A stretch of 47,085 bases of DNA, taken from assembly GCA_026989395.1 (NCBI GenBank), contig JALSJK010000147.1, positions 1 to 47,085 of the forward strand, read 5' to 3'. Position 1 is the first letter of the stretch; every line of letters begins with the position of its first letter. Source of the stretch: Methylomonas sp. GTDB lineage: Bacteria > Pseudomonadota > Gammaproteobacteria > Methylococcales > Methylomonadaceae. The notes under the pieces are model-generated. The model searched no databases. It saw nothing but the letters and a program-made list of their open reading frames with translations, and was not told the origin of the DNA. The translations under genes were made by a program, and so were the position numbers. Below, piece by piece: positions 9,377-18,418 of the stretch.

Positions 9377-10177
9377 TTACCGAATGGTCTTTTTAAAAAT
9401 CTCCCGGTTATGTTTTTTAAAATCCCGAATAAAGCCGGGAAATTCGATCTGATACTGGTTTTTCAGGTATTCGGCCCGGGATTTTAATTGTTTGAGGGTG
9501 ATTTGTGGCATTTTTTCGGAAAAAGCAAAAGCAATGACATTACCTCTTTTTCTGACAGGTAAAAAAAGTACCCGCCAATCAAAACTTCGCCCAAGATACC
9601 AGGCAATTTCCTCGAACAAGGATTTATCTGTGCTCCAAAGATTAACGATTAAAATGCCATCATCGGTTAACAAACTTTTACAGTTATCAAAAAATGCCTG
9701 TTGCTTGACTGGTTCCGCCAGGCCTTCCTGATCGAATGCATCGACAATCAACAGGTCGTGGTGATCAATCTGTTTTCGAGCCTGTTTTCGGATATATTGG
9801 CCGCCATCGTCAATAACGATTTTTAATCTCGGATCCAGTGGTAAACCAAAATGGCTTCTGGCTATTTTGACCACAGTTTTTCGATACTCAACTGCTTTAA
9901 TGCGGCATTCAGGGAAATGGTATAAATAATATTTTGTTAGAATACCGCCGCCCAGGCCAATCATTAACAGCTTTTCAGGGTTATCTTTGAAAAGCTGCCA
10001 GGCCATCATGGCTCTGGCATACGGTGAGTATAAGCGGTTTGGCTCATCAAGCAGCATACTGCTTTGTTTTGGACTGGAGCCAAAATGCAGGGAGCGAACC
10101 CCTTTTTCTTCAATGATCTCCAGAATGCCTTGTTCATCCTGGCTTTGGTGGACTAATAAACCGTTATATTTGTACAT
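9377..10177 (-). CDS. spermidine/spermine synthase-like protein (SAM methyltransferase fold)
   Basis: Reading from the ATG at 10177 gives 266 aa; a GTG at 10213 would add 12 residues (278 aa). I prefer the ATG because the GTG overlaps the end of a 16-bp palindrome (10213-10228) and the added residues look unlike family N-termini. Motifs: LMIGLGGGILTKYYLYHFP (SAM-binding glycine loop), IKAVEYRKTVVKIARSHF, and LLIVDAFDQEGLAE, where polyamine synthases have an acidic substrate-site motif. Many proteins annotated this way are not true aminopropyltransferases, so substrate is open. Putrescine could be supplied by the aguA-aguB genes in this window. The gene converges on the SNF2 gene with a 20-bp gap and is divergent from the MATE gene. 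Confidence 0.75.
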   Translation of the reverse strand: MYKYNGLLVHQSQDEQGILEIIEEKGVRSLHFGSSPKQSSMLLDEPNRLYSPYARAMMAWQLFKDNPEKLLMIGLGGGILTKYYLYHFPECRIKAVEYRKTVVKIARSHFGLPLDPRLKIVIDDGGQYIRKQARKQIDHHDLLIVDAFDQEGLAEPVKQQAFFDNCKSLLTDDGILIVNLWSTDKSLFEEIAWYLGRSFDWRVLFLPVRKRGNVIAFAFSEKMPQITLKQLKSRAEYLKNQYQIEFPGFIRDFKKHNREIFKKTIR

Positions 10178-10212
10178 GTGATAAATTCTAATCAAACATT
10201 CAAGTCCAGTCA

Positions 10213-10228
10213 CTCTGTTTGAACAGAG
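10213..10228. promoter_or_regulatory. perfect inverted repeat between divergent genes, possible operator
   Basis: CTCTGTT-TG-AACAGAG has 7-bp arms and a 2-bp centre. It lies between the divergent spermidine-synthase-like and MATE genes, about 43 bp upstream of the MATE start. The size and position fit a dimeric repressor site. It is not a canonical LexA box (CTG-N10-CAG); here the CTG and CAG halves are only 6 bp apart. Confidence 0.4.
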
Positions 10229-10270
10229 TTGAAAATTAAAATTCTACGTTTCTAACTATTCAAAGTATAG

Positions 10271-11572
10271 ATGTTTAATCATCGACAAACCTGGCAACTC
10301 GCCTTACCCATGATTATTGCGAATATTTCCACGCCGGTTTTGGGCCTGGTGGATACCGCGATGATGGGACATTTGTCATCCCCTTTGTATCTTGGCGCTG
10401 TTGCAATCGGCGGGATGACTTTTGATTTTCTATTTTGGGGCTTTGGATTTTTGCGCATGGGAACCACCGGAATGACGGCTCAGGCATTTGGCCAGAATAA
10501 TGTGCCGGAAATAAGAGCCATACTATGGCGGGCTTTGTTAATCAGCGGTCTGATCAGTTTTCTGATTTTGCTCTCTCAAAAAGTCATTGGGCAGTTTGGT
10601 TTTTTTCTTATCCAAAGTAGTCCGGAAATTGAAAATCTGGGATTGCAATATTTTGATATTCGAATATGGAGTGCGCCTGCCACACTTAGTTTATATGCAA
10701 TCTCGGGCTGGCTTTTGGGTTTGCAGAATGTAAAAGCGCCGCTTGCTATAGTGATTACCACGAATCTTAGCAATATCGCACTGGATTTACTGTTTGTGGT
10801 TAAATTCAAATGGGCTGTTGAGGGTGTCGCATTGGCTTCAGTTTGTGCTGAATATATCGGACTGGTTTTAGCCATTATTTTGTTGTTGAGGAATAAGCAA
10901 TTCTTGATGCGTGGACCGGTTTGGCCGGAAGTTTTTCAGCTTAAAAAATTAAAAGCAATGCTGTATATCAATCAGAATCTGTTTATCAGAACCTTATGCC
11001 TGATTTTTACGTTTGCTTTTTTTACCACTCAAAGTGCCCGGTTTGGCGAAATAATTCTTGCGGTTAACACGGTGCTGCTTCATTTTCAGACTTTTCTGGC
11101 CTATACCCTGGATGGTCTGGCCAACGCGGCGGAAGTTCTGACTGGCAGGGCAATCGGCAGGAAAAATAAAGTTTTGCTGAAACAAGCCGTATTGACAACG
11201 GGTTTATGGTCGTTGCTGATCGCTATTGTTTTTTCTATGATTTACTTTTTCTTTGGCAAGGACATTATCTATCTGCTGACAAATCTGGAATCAGTCAGAA
11301 ACACAGCTTTGGAGTATCTTCCCTGGCTTCTGGCATTGCCATTAATTTCATTCCTGAGTTTTTTATTTGACGGGGTTTTTGTAGGGGCAACCTTGTCGAA
11401 GCAAATGCGCGACATTATGGTTTTTTCAGTGCTCGGCTGTTATTTACCAGTTTATTATTTTAATTTGTCTTTGCAAAATCATGGCTTATGGTTGGCTTTT
11501 ACATGTTTCATGGTTGTCAGGAGTATATTAATGGCTGCATTTTTCTTGAAAAAATACAAAAAGTTATGCTGA
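10271..11572 (+). CDS. MATE-family multidrug/sodium efflux transporter, DinF-like
   Basis: 433 aa with about twelve hydrophobic segments. The N-terminus HRQTWQLALPMIIANISTPV followed by LGLVDTAMMGHL is the MATE signature region, and GATLSKQMRD near the end is typical of the DinF subgroup. MATE proteins export cationic drugs or metabolites using a proton or sodium gradient across the inner membrane. The ATG at 10271 has only a poor SD upstream. It is divergent from the spermidine-synthase-like gene with a palindrome between them. Substrate cannot be inferred. Confidence 0.9.
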   Translation: MFNHRQTWQLALPMIIANISTPVLGLVDTAMMGHLSSPLYLGAVAIGGMTFDFLFWGFGFLRMGTTGMTAQAFGQNNVPEIRAILWRALLISGLISFLILLSQKVIGQFGFFLIQSSPEIENLGLQYFDIRIWSAPATLSLYAISGWLLGLQNVKAPLAIVITTNLSNIALDLLFVVKFKWAVEGVALASVCAEYIGLVLAIILLLRNKQFLMRGPVWPEVFQLKKLKAMLYINQNLFIRTLCLIFTFAFFTTQSARFGEIILAVNTVLLHFQTFLAYTLDGLANAAEVLTGRAIGRKNKVLLKQAVLTTGLWSLLIAIVFSMIYFFFGKDIIYLLTNLESVRNTALEYLPWLLALPLISFLSFLFDGVFVGATLSKQMRDIMVFSVLGCYLPVYYFNLSLQNHGLWLAFTCFMVVRSILMAAFFLKKYKKLC

Positions 11573-11677
11573 ATATTTAATAACTTGGGGAGTCGTCTCA
11601 CGTTGCCGGGTTTATTGTCCAATACCCTCAGATCGCGTAAAATTGCTGTTTATTTACTGTTCTTTCCGGAGAGTTCT

Positions 11678-12049
11678 ATGAGAAAGTTTCTGTTACTGAT
11701 TTTTTTTGCTGTTTCCTTGCAGGTTTTGGCTGTCGATAAATCAGGAGAGGAATGGCAGGCGACAACCCTGTCAGATTCAACAATCGCCAATATCCAAAAA
11801 TCAAAATATGAATATATGACCTGCATAACCAGTGAAGTGAAAAAACGCATGAAGGTGAAAATGGATTCCAGAAAGTTAACGGATGAAATTTTAAAACAAT
11901 GCGAAAAATCCCTGGCGCATGTGCGCGAAACCTTTATTAAGGAAAAAGTACCAGAAAAATCTGCTGATCGTTATATGAAAATGACCCGAACCCAAACAGC
12001 ACGTAAGGTGTTGAAAGAAATTATGCTGATTGCTGCATCAAGAAAATAA
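11678..12049 (+). CDS. small secreted protein of unknown function
   Basis: 123 aa. I chose the ATG at 11678 because it gives a clean signal peptide (MRKFLLLIFFAVSLQVLAVD) and has a CCGGAGAG-type ribosome-binding site just upstream; the longer frame from 11585 would bury this signal peptide. The mature part is about 100 residues, rich in Lys, Glu and Met, and looks helical with two cysteines (in YMTCITSEV and LKQCEKS). I do not recognise a family. It ends 21 bp before the DUF2760 gene and could belong to the Hsp70 operon as a periplasmic component, which is an inference from spacing only. Confidence 0.7.
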   Translation: MRKFLLLIFFAVSLQVLAVDKSGEEWQATTLSDSTIANIQKSKYEYMTCITSEVKKRMKVKMDSRKLTDEILKQCEKSLAHVRETFIKEKVPEKSADRYMKMTRTQTARKVLKEIMLIAASRK

Positions 12050-12070
12050 TAATTGACTACAGGATAACCA

Positions 12071-12733
12071 ATGAATACTCATTATAATATCGATTTATCC
12101 CTGATCCCGACCACATTTGATTTGTATCATGCGATTTTGGCAGGCATTGTTTTTGTGCTTGCTTTGTTGCTGATTTTTTTACTGCTGGCAATGCTGGCAG
12201 GAGCTTCGCGAAGAGCCAAGCAGCAGGCATTAATTGCAGCTACACCCACAACGGAGCCTGAACCCAAGGTTATCGAGAAAATCGTTGAAGTTGAGAAAAT
12301 CGTTGAAGTCGAAGTGCCAGCACCGGCTCAGGAGCCAGTGGTGCTCAAGGAAGCTACGACTGATTCAGCCTTGCAATTATTAGGGCTGTTACAAAAAGAA
12401 GCCCGGTTTATTGATTTCATCAAGGAAGATATCAGCAACTATAGCGATAATGAAGTAGGCGCCGCTGCGCGTGTTGTACATGCAGGATGCCGTAAGGTAA
12501 TTAATGAGCATTTTGATTTAAAGCCTATTCGTACAGAACAGGAAGGTAATAAAATTACCTTGGATAAAGGATTTGATGCATCAGCAGTGCGTTTGACGGG
12601 TAATATTGTTGGTGAGCCGCCTTTTACCGGCGCTTTAATCCACAAAGGCTGGCAAGCAATCAATGTGAAATTGCCAAAATTGACCGAACATCATAATCCC
12701 AGCGTTCTTGCGCCTGCAGAGGTGGAATTATGA
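12071..12733 (+). CDS. DUF2760 domain-containing membrane protein
   Basis: 220 aa. One transmembrane helix (about residues 22-44, AGIVFVLALLLIFLLLAMLAG) is followed by an acidic, proline-rich linker with the repeat EKIVEVEKIVEVE (about 68-82). The soluble C-terminal domain (about 95-220) has LQLLGLLQKEARFIDFIKED, VGAAARVVHAGCRKVI and a final TGNIVGEPPFTGALIHKGW, which I recognise as DUF2760. That domain is typically encoded directly upstream of atypical Hsp70 genes. An AGGATAAC ribosome-binding site precedes the ATG. Its last four bases overlap the start of the next Hsp70 gene (ATGA), pointing to translational coupling. Likely role: membrane anchor or co-factor for the Hsp70 pair (inference). 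Confidence 0.85.
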   Translation: MNTHYNIDLSLIPTTFDLYHAILAGIVFVLALLLIFLLLAMLAGASRRAKQQALIAATPTTEPEPKVIEKIVEVEKIVEVEVPAPAQEPVVLKEATTDSALQLLGLLQKEARFIDFIKEDISNYSDNEVGAAARVVHAGCRKVINEHFDLKPIRTEQEGNKITLDKGFDASAVRLTGNIVGEPPFTGALIHKGWQAINVKLPKLTEHHNPSVLAPAEVEL

Positions 12734-14649
12734 GTGAAGCTGATTCAGTTACCCAAGATAACGGGTCTGATAACGCAGGTCCGGCTTTTTCTGTAGGCAT
12801 CGATTTGGGTACCACTCATTGTGTGCTGTCCTGGGTTGATATGAATCAATCTGAAGAAACCGAAATTCTTCAGGAAGTTCTACCAATCCCGCAATTGACT
12901 GCGCCGGGTACGGTTGAAGAAAAATCACAATTACCGTCATTTTTGTATCAGGCGCATGAAGCGGAAATTTCCGGAGGGGAAATTGCCTTACCCTGGAATC
13001 CACATCCGGAACATATTGTCGGGGAAATTGCCAGGAACCTGGGCAGTAAAACTCCGATTCGGTTGGTTTCCAGTGCCAAAAGCTGGTTATGTCATGCCGG
13101 GGTAGATTGCAAAGCTCCGATTTTACCTGCCGAAGCGCCAGAAGAGGTTGAGCGGATTTCTCCGTTTCAGGCGACTTGTGCTTATCTGGAACATTTATGC
13201 AGTGCCTGGAATCATCAATATCCTGATGCTCCGTTAAATCAACAGGATGTAACAATTACGGTTCCGGCTTCCTTCGATCCTGCGGCCCGTGAATTAACAG
13301 TTGATGCCGCTAAAACTGTAGGGTTGGATCAGGCAATTTTATTGGAAGAGCCACAATCTGCACTGTATAGCTGGATTGAAAGAAGCCAAGGTGAATGGCG
13401 TAACCAGGCAAGAGTTGGTGATATTATTCTGGTCATTGATATTGGTGGCGGGACCACTGATTTATCCTTGATTGCTGTGACAGAAAGTGATGGCAATCTG
13501 GAATTGACGCGTATTGCTGTTGGTGATCATATTTTGCTGGGTGGCGATAATATGGATCTGGCATTGGCTTACACCGTTAAAGCAAAATTGGAACAGGATG
13601 GTAAACGCCTGGAAGCCTGGCAAATTCAAGCATTGACCCATGGCTGTCGTGATGCCAAGGAGCAAATTCTCAGCGACCCTGGAGCTGATAATATTCCCTT
13701 GGTGGTTCCCAGCCGAGGTTCGTCACTAATTGGTGGGACACTTCGTACCGAATTGACACGCGAAGAAGTCAATCGTGTGCTGGTGGAGGGATTCTTCCCA
13801 AATATTTCTGTCGATGAAAGACCGGCTAGTCGTGCCAGAAGTGGCCTGAGAACAGCAGGGCTTCCCTATGCCCAGGATGCTGGAATAACCCGTCACCTTG
13901 CCGCATTTTTGGCGAAGCAACTTTCAGCAAGGGAAGAAATGTCGGATATTTCTTTACCTGAAAATGCCAGTTTTTTGCATCCATCAGCTGTGTTATTCAA
14001 TGGTGGTGTTTTAAAATCAGATTTATTGGGCCAACGGCTAATGGAGGTTCTTAATTCATGGTTGACGAGTGAAGCTGCACCCGGGGCAAGATTACTTGAG
14101 GGCGCTGATCTGGATTTGGCAGTAGCCCGCGGAGCGGCTTATTATGGTTTTGTCCGAAAAGGTAAAGGGGTTAGAATCAAAGGCGGTACTGCTGCGGCTT
14201 ATTATGTCGGTGTCGAAAGTGCTATGCCTGCTGTACCTGGAATGATGCCTGAATTGCAGGCGTTGTGTATCGCACCTTTTGGCATGGAAGAGGGGACTGA
14301 ACAGGAATTGGCAGGTGATGAGTTCGGTTTGGTGATTGGCGAGCCGGTCAGATTCCGTTTTTTTAGTTCCACCGTTCGTCGTGATGATCAGGTCGGAGCA
14401 AGACTTGAACATTGGCCAGAGGGTGAGCTTGAAGAACTGGATGAAATTGAAATTACCTTGCCGGTAGAAAATCATACGCCTGGAGAAGTAATTCCCGTGC
14501 ATTTGTGTGCTGCAGTCACTGAAGTGGGAACGCTCGAGTTACAAGCCGTGTCGACTCAGGATGGCAGCCGTTGGAAAATTGAATTTGATGTTCGTGCTGG
14601 TGATGAGGCTGAAGCTGAAGTCCAAGCAACAGAAACTCAGCAGGATTAA
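12730..14649 (+). CDS. Hsp70-family protein (DnaK-like, first of a pair)
   Basis: 639 aa. The ATPase domain has GIDLGTTH (from residue 23), VTITVPASFDPAARELT, LLEEPQSALYSW and the second phosphate loop DIGGGTTD (237-244). A short N-terminal acidic leader (residues 1-18) is extra relative to DnaK. After the nucleotide-binding domain come about 200 residues including VLFNGGVLKS, AVARGAAYYGFVRKGKG and a beta-rich terminal domain. There is no obvious helical lid and no C-terminal EEVD-like or DnaJ-binding tail. This matches the YegD/HscC-like atypical Hsp70 group. It overlaps the DUF2760 gene by 4 bp and is followed after 17 bp by a second Hsp70, so it is surely part of one operon. No DnaJ or GrpE is encoded nearby. 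Confidence 0.9.
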   Translation: MSEADSVTQDNGSDNAGPAFSVGIDLGTTHCVLSWVDMNQSEETEILQEVLPIPQLTAPGTVEEKSQLPSFLYQAHEAEISGGEIALPWNPHPEHIVGEIARNLGSKTPIRLVSSAKSWLCHAGVDCKAPILPAEAPEEVERISPFQATCAYLEHLCSAWNHQYPDAPLNQQDVTITVPASFDPAARELTVDAAKTVGLDQAILLEEPQSALYSWIERSQGEWRNQARVGDIILVIDIGGGTTDLSLIAVTESDGNLELTRIAVGDHILLGGDNMDLALAYTVKAKLEQDGKRLEAWQIQALTHGCRDAKEQILSDPGADNIPLVVPSRGSSLIGGTLRTELTREEVNRVLVEGFFPNISVDERPASRARSGLRTAGLPYAQDAGITRHLAAFLAKQLSAREEMSDISLPENASFLHPSAVLFNGGVLKSDLLGQRLMEVLNSWLTSEAAPGARLLEGADLDLAVARGAAYYGFVRKGKGVRIKGGTAAAYYVGVESAMPAVPGMMPELQALCIAPFGMEEGTEQELAGDEFGLVIGEPVRFRFFSSTVRRDDQVGARLEHWPEGELEELDEIEITLPVENHTPGEVIPVHLCAAVTEVGTLELQAVSTQDGSRWKIEFDVRAGDEAEAEVQATETQQD

Positions 14650-14666
14650 ATTTCAGTAACGAAAAC

Positions 14667-17420
14667 GTGCAAAATTCAAAGCCACAATACCTGGTCGGTA
14701 TTGATTTAGGGACAACTCATACCGTTGTTGCCTATGCCAGTGCCGACCCGTCAGATCAACAAATCAAGCTTTTTCAAATCGAACAACTGGTCGCGCCGGG
14801 GGAAGTGGCAGCCAGGGATTTGTTGCCATCGGTTCGTTATCATCCAGCTGAAGGTGAAATGGCTGATTCTGATATTGCTTATTCACCATCTGGCGATGCT
14901 GCTGTGATTGGTGAAGCTGCCAGAATATTAGGTGCAAAAACTCAGGGCAGAATGGTAACCAGCGCTAAAAGTTGGCTATCTCATCCTTCAATAGATCATA
15001 CTGCCGCAATTCTGCCTTGGGGGAGCGGCGAAGATGTTCCTAGAATTTCTCCTCTTGATGCCAGCGCCAGCTATCTGGCTCATGTTCGCGCTGTCTGGAA
15101 TCAAAAATTCCCGCATGCCTTACTGGAAAATCAGGATATTGTTGTTACTGTCCCTGCTTCATTTGATGAGGCGGCGCGAGCATTAACCCTGGAAGCGGCG
15201 CGGATTGCTGGGATTTCAAAATTGCGTTTGCTGGAAGAACCGCAAGCTGTTTGTTATGACTGGTTGCATCGCCATCAAGTTGGTCTCCATCAGGCGCTCC
15301 AGGATGTCCGTTTATTACTGGTGTGTGATGTCGGCGGTGGTACGACAGATTTAACATTAATCAAAGTTGAAACAGGTGGTTCTGAACCAAAACTGACACG
15401 CATAGGGGTTGGCGATCATTTAATGCTGGGTGGCGATAATATTGACTTGACGCTGGCTCATCGCGTTGAAAAAGATCTGAGCCCTGATGGCAAACGATTA
15501 TCAGTTGCACAATTGTCGCAACTTATTGAACAGTGCCGGGTCTGCAAGGAACAATTACTTAGCGATGTTGCGCCAGAAAAATATGCGGTTACTTTATTAG
15601 GTGGTGGGTCGCGTCTGATTGGCGGGACGCGTTCCGTAGAGCTGACCAGGGAGGAAGTAAATTCAATTGCGTTGGACGGGTTTTTTCCCTTATCAACCAT
15701 TGATCAGTTTCCAGACAAAAAACGTAGTGGTGTCGTGGAGTTTGGTTTGCCTTATGCAGCTGATCCGGCCATTAGCAAACATATTGCCGCTTTTCTGAAT
15801 TTGTATAAACAAGCTGCCAGAGAAGCGACAGGCGAGGAACATGGTGTTCCTGATGCGGTTTTGTTTAATGGTGGTGTTTTTCGCAGCAAAGTTATTAGCC
15901 AGCGGGTTATGGATTTGTTGGTCTCATGGAGCGAAAAGCCAGTCAAACATCTGGAAAATATACACCCGGAATTGGCGGTTGCATTCGGTGCTGTTAGTTA
16001 TGCCATTGCCAGAAAAGGTCAACAATTAAAGATCGGTGGCGGTGTATCGCGAAGTTATTTTCTTATCGTTGAATCCGAAGTTAATCAAGCTCGACAGGCT
16101 ATCTGTATTTTGCCCCAGGGAACGGAAGAGGGTGCTGAAATTATTCTGGAAAATCGACAGTTTTCTTTGCGATTAGGGCAGCCAGTACGTTTTCATCTCG
16201 CGTCCTTAACTGGAGAAAATGATTTAAAACCGGGGGAACTTGTTAATGAAATGGATGACCGGTTCCACGATTTACCGCCATTAGCGGTTGCTCTTGAGCA
16301 GCAGCAAGGAATAACCAACAGCGAAGTGGTTGTTAAACTGGCGGTTACCTTAACAGAGGTTGGGACTTTAAAAATCCAGTGTGTTGCAGTGGGTAATCCT
16401 AATCAGCGTTGGGATGTTGAATTTGAGATACGGCGGAAAAGTAAGCCAGTACAACGTAAGGGGTTACCTGATAATTTTCATCAGGCAACTGAAAAAATTT
16501 TTGAAATTTTTGGCAGTAAATCAAAGTCCATTAGTCCGAAAGCTGTAAAAAGCTTACGCAGTGATCTGGAAAAGATTCTTGGACCGCGCAGTGAATGGCA
16601 TACACTTTTATTACGGGAATTATTCTCGGTATTGCTTGAAACCATGAAAAACAGGCGTCGCTCAATGAATCATGAACGTGCATGGTTGAATTTAGCCGGC
16701 TTTTGTCTTAGGCCCGGGTTTGGTTATCAACTGGATGACTGGCGTGTTGAACAGTTATGGAAAATTTATCCAAATGGCATCCAGTTTGTCACAGAAACCC
16801 AAAACTGGACTGAATGGTGGACTTTGTGGCGGCGAATTGCTGGTGGCCTGGATACCCTAGCCCAGGAAAAAATTTATACTGATTTGGCGAAATATATTAA
16901 TCCTGCCTCGGCAAGACAGGGAAATATTGCCAAGCAGAGTAAATTACGTAGTTATGATGAAATGGTCAGATTATCGGGGGCATTGGAGCGGTTGCCAGTC
17001 GATAAAAAAATTCAACTCGGCGAATGGTTATTAAAGCGTTTGCAAAAGCCAAGTGAGTCAGTGCAAAGCTGGTGGGCTGTTGGGCGTATTGGGTCCAGAA
17101 ATTTATTTCATGGTAGTGACCATTTTGTTATCCCTCCTGGTCAGATCGAATCCTGGCTGCGACAGTGTTTGACTGTTGACTGGAAAAAAATACCGCAGGC
17201 GGGTTTTGCTGCAACATTAATGGCCAGGATGACTGGCGATCGGGTCAGGGATATTAATACCGAACTGCGGGAACAAGTTATTGAAGAACTCAAGATATCT
17301 AAAGCGCCTGTATCCTGGATACAAATGGTGATGGAAGTAATTGAGCTGGATGAACAGCAAGAAAAACAAGTTTTTGGCGAAGCTTTACCGCCGGGTTTGA
17401 AACTATTGGACCTTATCTGA
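14667..17420 (+). CDS. Hsp70-family protein with C-terminal DUF3731-like extension
   Basis: 917 aa from a GTG start, the first codon that keeps VGIDLGTTH (residues 10-18). ATPase motifs continue with VVTVPASFDEAARALTLEAA, LLEEPQAVCYDW and CDVGGGTTD (220-228). The Hsp70 part aligns by motif with the preceding gene. From about residue 590 a Trp- and Arg-rich helical domain of some 330 residues follows (RSMNHERAWLNLAGFCLRPG, QNWTEWWTLWRRIAGGL, VQSWWAVGRIGSRNLFHGS). I take this as DUF3731, which is found fused to such Hsp70s. It replaces a lid domain and may be a client- or partner-binding module. Weak SD. The two Hsp70s may form a heteromeric machine with the DUF2760 anchor (inference). Confidence 0.88.
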   Translation: MQNSKPQYLVGIDLGTTHTVVAYASADPSDQQIKLFQIEQLVAPGEVAARDLLPSVRYHPAEGEMADSDIAYSPSGDAAVIGEAARILGAKTQGRMVTSAKSWLSHPSIDHTAAILPWGSGEDVPRISPLDASASYLAHVRAVWNQKFPHALLENQDIVVTVPASFDEAARALTLEAARIAGISKLRLLEEPQAVCYDWLHRHQVGLHQALQDVRLLLVCDVGGGTTDLTLIKVETGGSEPKLTRIGVGDHLMLGGDNIDLTLAHRVEKDLSPDGKRLSVAQLSQLIEQCRVCKEQLLSDVAPEKYAVTLLGGGSRLIGGTRSVELTREEVNSIALDGFFPLSTIDQFPDKKRSGVVEFGLPYAADPAISKHIAAFLNLYKQAAREATGEEHGVPDAVLFNGGVFRSKVISQRVMDLLVSWSEKPVKHLENIHPELAVAFGAVSYAIARKGQQLKIGGGVSRSYFLIVESEVNQARQAICILPQGTEEGAEIILENRQFSLRLGQPVRFHLASLTGENDLKPGELVNEMDDRFHDLPPLAVALEQQQGITNSEVVVKLAVTLTEVGTLKIQCVAVGNPNQRWDVEFEIRRKSKPVQRKGLPDNFHQATEKIFEIFGSKSKSISPKAVKSLRSDLEKILGPRSEWHTLLLRELFSVLLETMKNRRRSMNHERAWLNLAGFCLRPGFGYQLDDWRVEQLWKIYPNGIQFVTETQNWTEWWTLWRRIAGGLDTLAQEKIYTDLAKYINPASARQGNIAKQSKLRSYDEMVRLSGALERLPVDKKIQLGEWLLKRLQKPSESVQSWWAVGRIGSRNLFHGSDHFVIPPGQIESWLRQCLTVDWKKIPQAGFAATLMARMTGDRVRDINTELREQVIEELKISKAPVSWIQMVMEVIELDEQQEKQVFGEALPPGLKLLDLI

Positions 17421-17497
17421 ATCTGATAATTTCGATAATATGCAATATAAAAAGCAAGTATCAGAATTTTAAAATCTAGTTAATGGAGAATTTAAGT

Positions 17498-17998
17498 ATG
17501 CAAAAAAAATTGTTTGAAACATTATGGGTAATATTGACTTTAATATCAATGACTGTAAATGCTGAAATTATTAGTAAGCAAGAGTTACCACAAAAAGCTT
17601 TAGACTATATTCAAAAATATCATCCTAAGGCAAAGGAGGTTTTTGTAGAAGAAAAAACTCATTTCGGGCAACCTTTTTATCAAGTGACGTTTAAAGAAAG
17701 TAAAGTTGATCAAAATAATACGCCTTATGAAGAAGAAATGGGTGAATTATTCAGGCCAAATGGTCAGTTATTTACTAATATTATTTTTGTGGAACAACAT
17801 TCTTTTAATATCATTTCTGATCAGGCAATTAAAAGTTTGCAATCAACGTATCCTAACTACAAAATTTTGGCCGTAAAAATGATTAATAACCCTAATCGAT
17901 ATGGTGAGGAATACGATATTGATCTTATGGTTTCAGGAAATATTTTGGCAGTAACATTGAATAATAATGGTGAAATACTCAGTGAAATCAGAAAATAA
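17498..17998 (+). CDS. secreted PepSY-like protein
   Basis: 166 aa. The ATG at 17498 was chosen over 17483 because GGAG (17485-17488) lies 9 nt upstream and a signal peptide starts there (MQKKLFETLWVILTLISMT, cleavage near VNA-EIIS). The mature part contains two repeats resembling PepSY-like folds: LPQKALDYIQKYHPKAKEV and QAIKSLQSTYPNYKILAVK, each followed by YxV/Y-E-E strands (YEEEMGELFRPNGQLF and GEEYDIDLMVSGNIL). Such periplasmic proteins may bind or inhibit other proteins; no function is assigned. Preceded by 77 bp after the Hsp70 gene, so possibly separate. Confidence 0.72.
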   Translation: MQKKLFETLWVILTLISMTVNAEIISKQELPQKALDYIQKYHPKAKEVFVEEKTHFGQPFYQVTFKESKVDQNNTPYEEEMGELFRPNGQLFTNIIFVEQHSFNIISDQAIKSLQSTYPNYKILAVKMINNPNRYGEEYDIDLMVSGNILAVTLNNNGEILSEIRK

Positions 17999-18037
17999 TA
18001 ACCTTAAAGGTGAGCAGTACAATGAAAAAGTATAACA

Positions 18038-18418
18038 ATGGATAAATTTAAAAAATTTATCATGATTTTTGGCCTGGAGTATTCTGTTCTATGGAGTATT
18101 ATCATCTATTATATCTGGGATACCGGGCCTTTTATTTTTACAATTTTGGACGCTATTGCTGGAATTGTAATTATTCATATTGGTTATAAAGTTTATAAGG
18201 ACAAACCCGTCACTACGGGTTCAGATTACCTCTATACCGCATTAGTATTAGCCAGTTTGGTTTATAATTCAGTTTGGACCCTGGTCATTATGTTTTTTCT
18301 GGAAATTGATGTGGCTGGATTGGGGGTTCCTTTAGATCTAATCTCTCTTTATGCGACTTGTATGATGACATACCAGGTCTGGCAAACTGCAAAGCAAGAT
18401 TACTACCGAGTTTACTGA
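18038..18418 (+). CDS. small four-helix membrane protein, unknown
   Basis: 126 aa with about four predicted transmembrane segments (residues roughly 8-26, 30-50, 65-88 and 95-115). No recognisable family motif. The SD is weak (an A-rich stretch upstream of the ATG). Amino acid composition is convincingly that of a membrane protein, and it lies 39 bp downstream of the PepSY-like gene on the same strand, so I take it as real. Function unknown. Confidence 0.6.
   Translation: MDKFKKFIMIFGLEYSVLWSIIIYYIWDTGPFIFTILDAIAGIVIIHIGYKVYKDKPVTTGSDYLYTALVLASLVYNSVWTLVIMFFLEIDVAGLGVPLDLISLYATCMMTYQVWQTAKQDYYRVY

Noticed and set aside
10213-10228. LexA/SOS box in front of the DinF-like gene
   Set aside because: CTG and CAG halves are 6 bp apart instead of 10, so it does not fit the gammaproteobacterial LexA consensus.
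12749-13255. 168-aa minus-strand frame opposite the first Hsp70
   Set aside because: Antisense shadow of a strongly supported gene; no start signal or recognisable motif.
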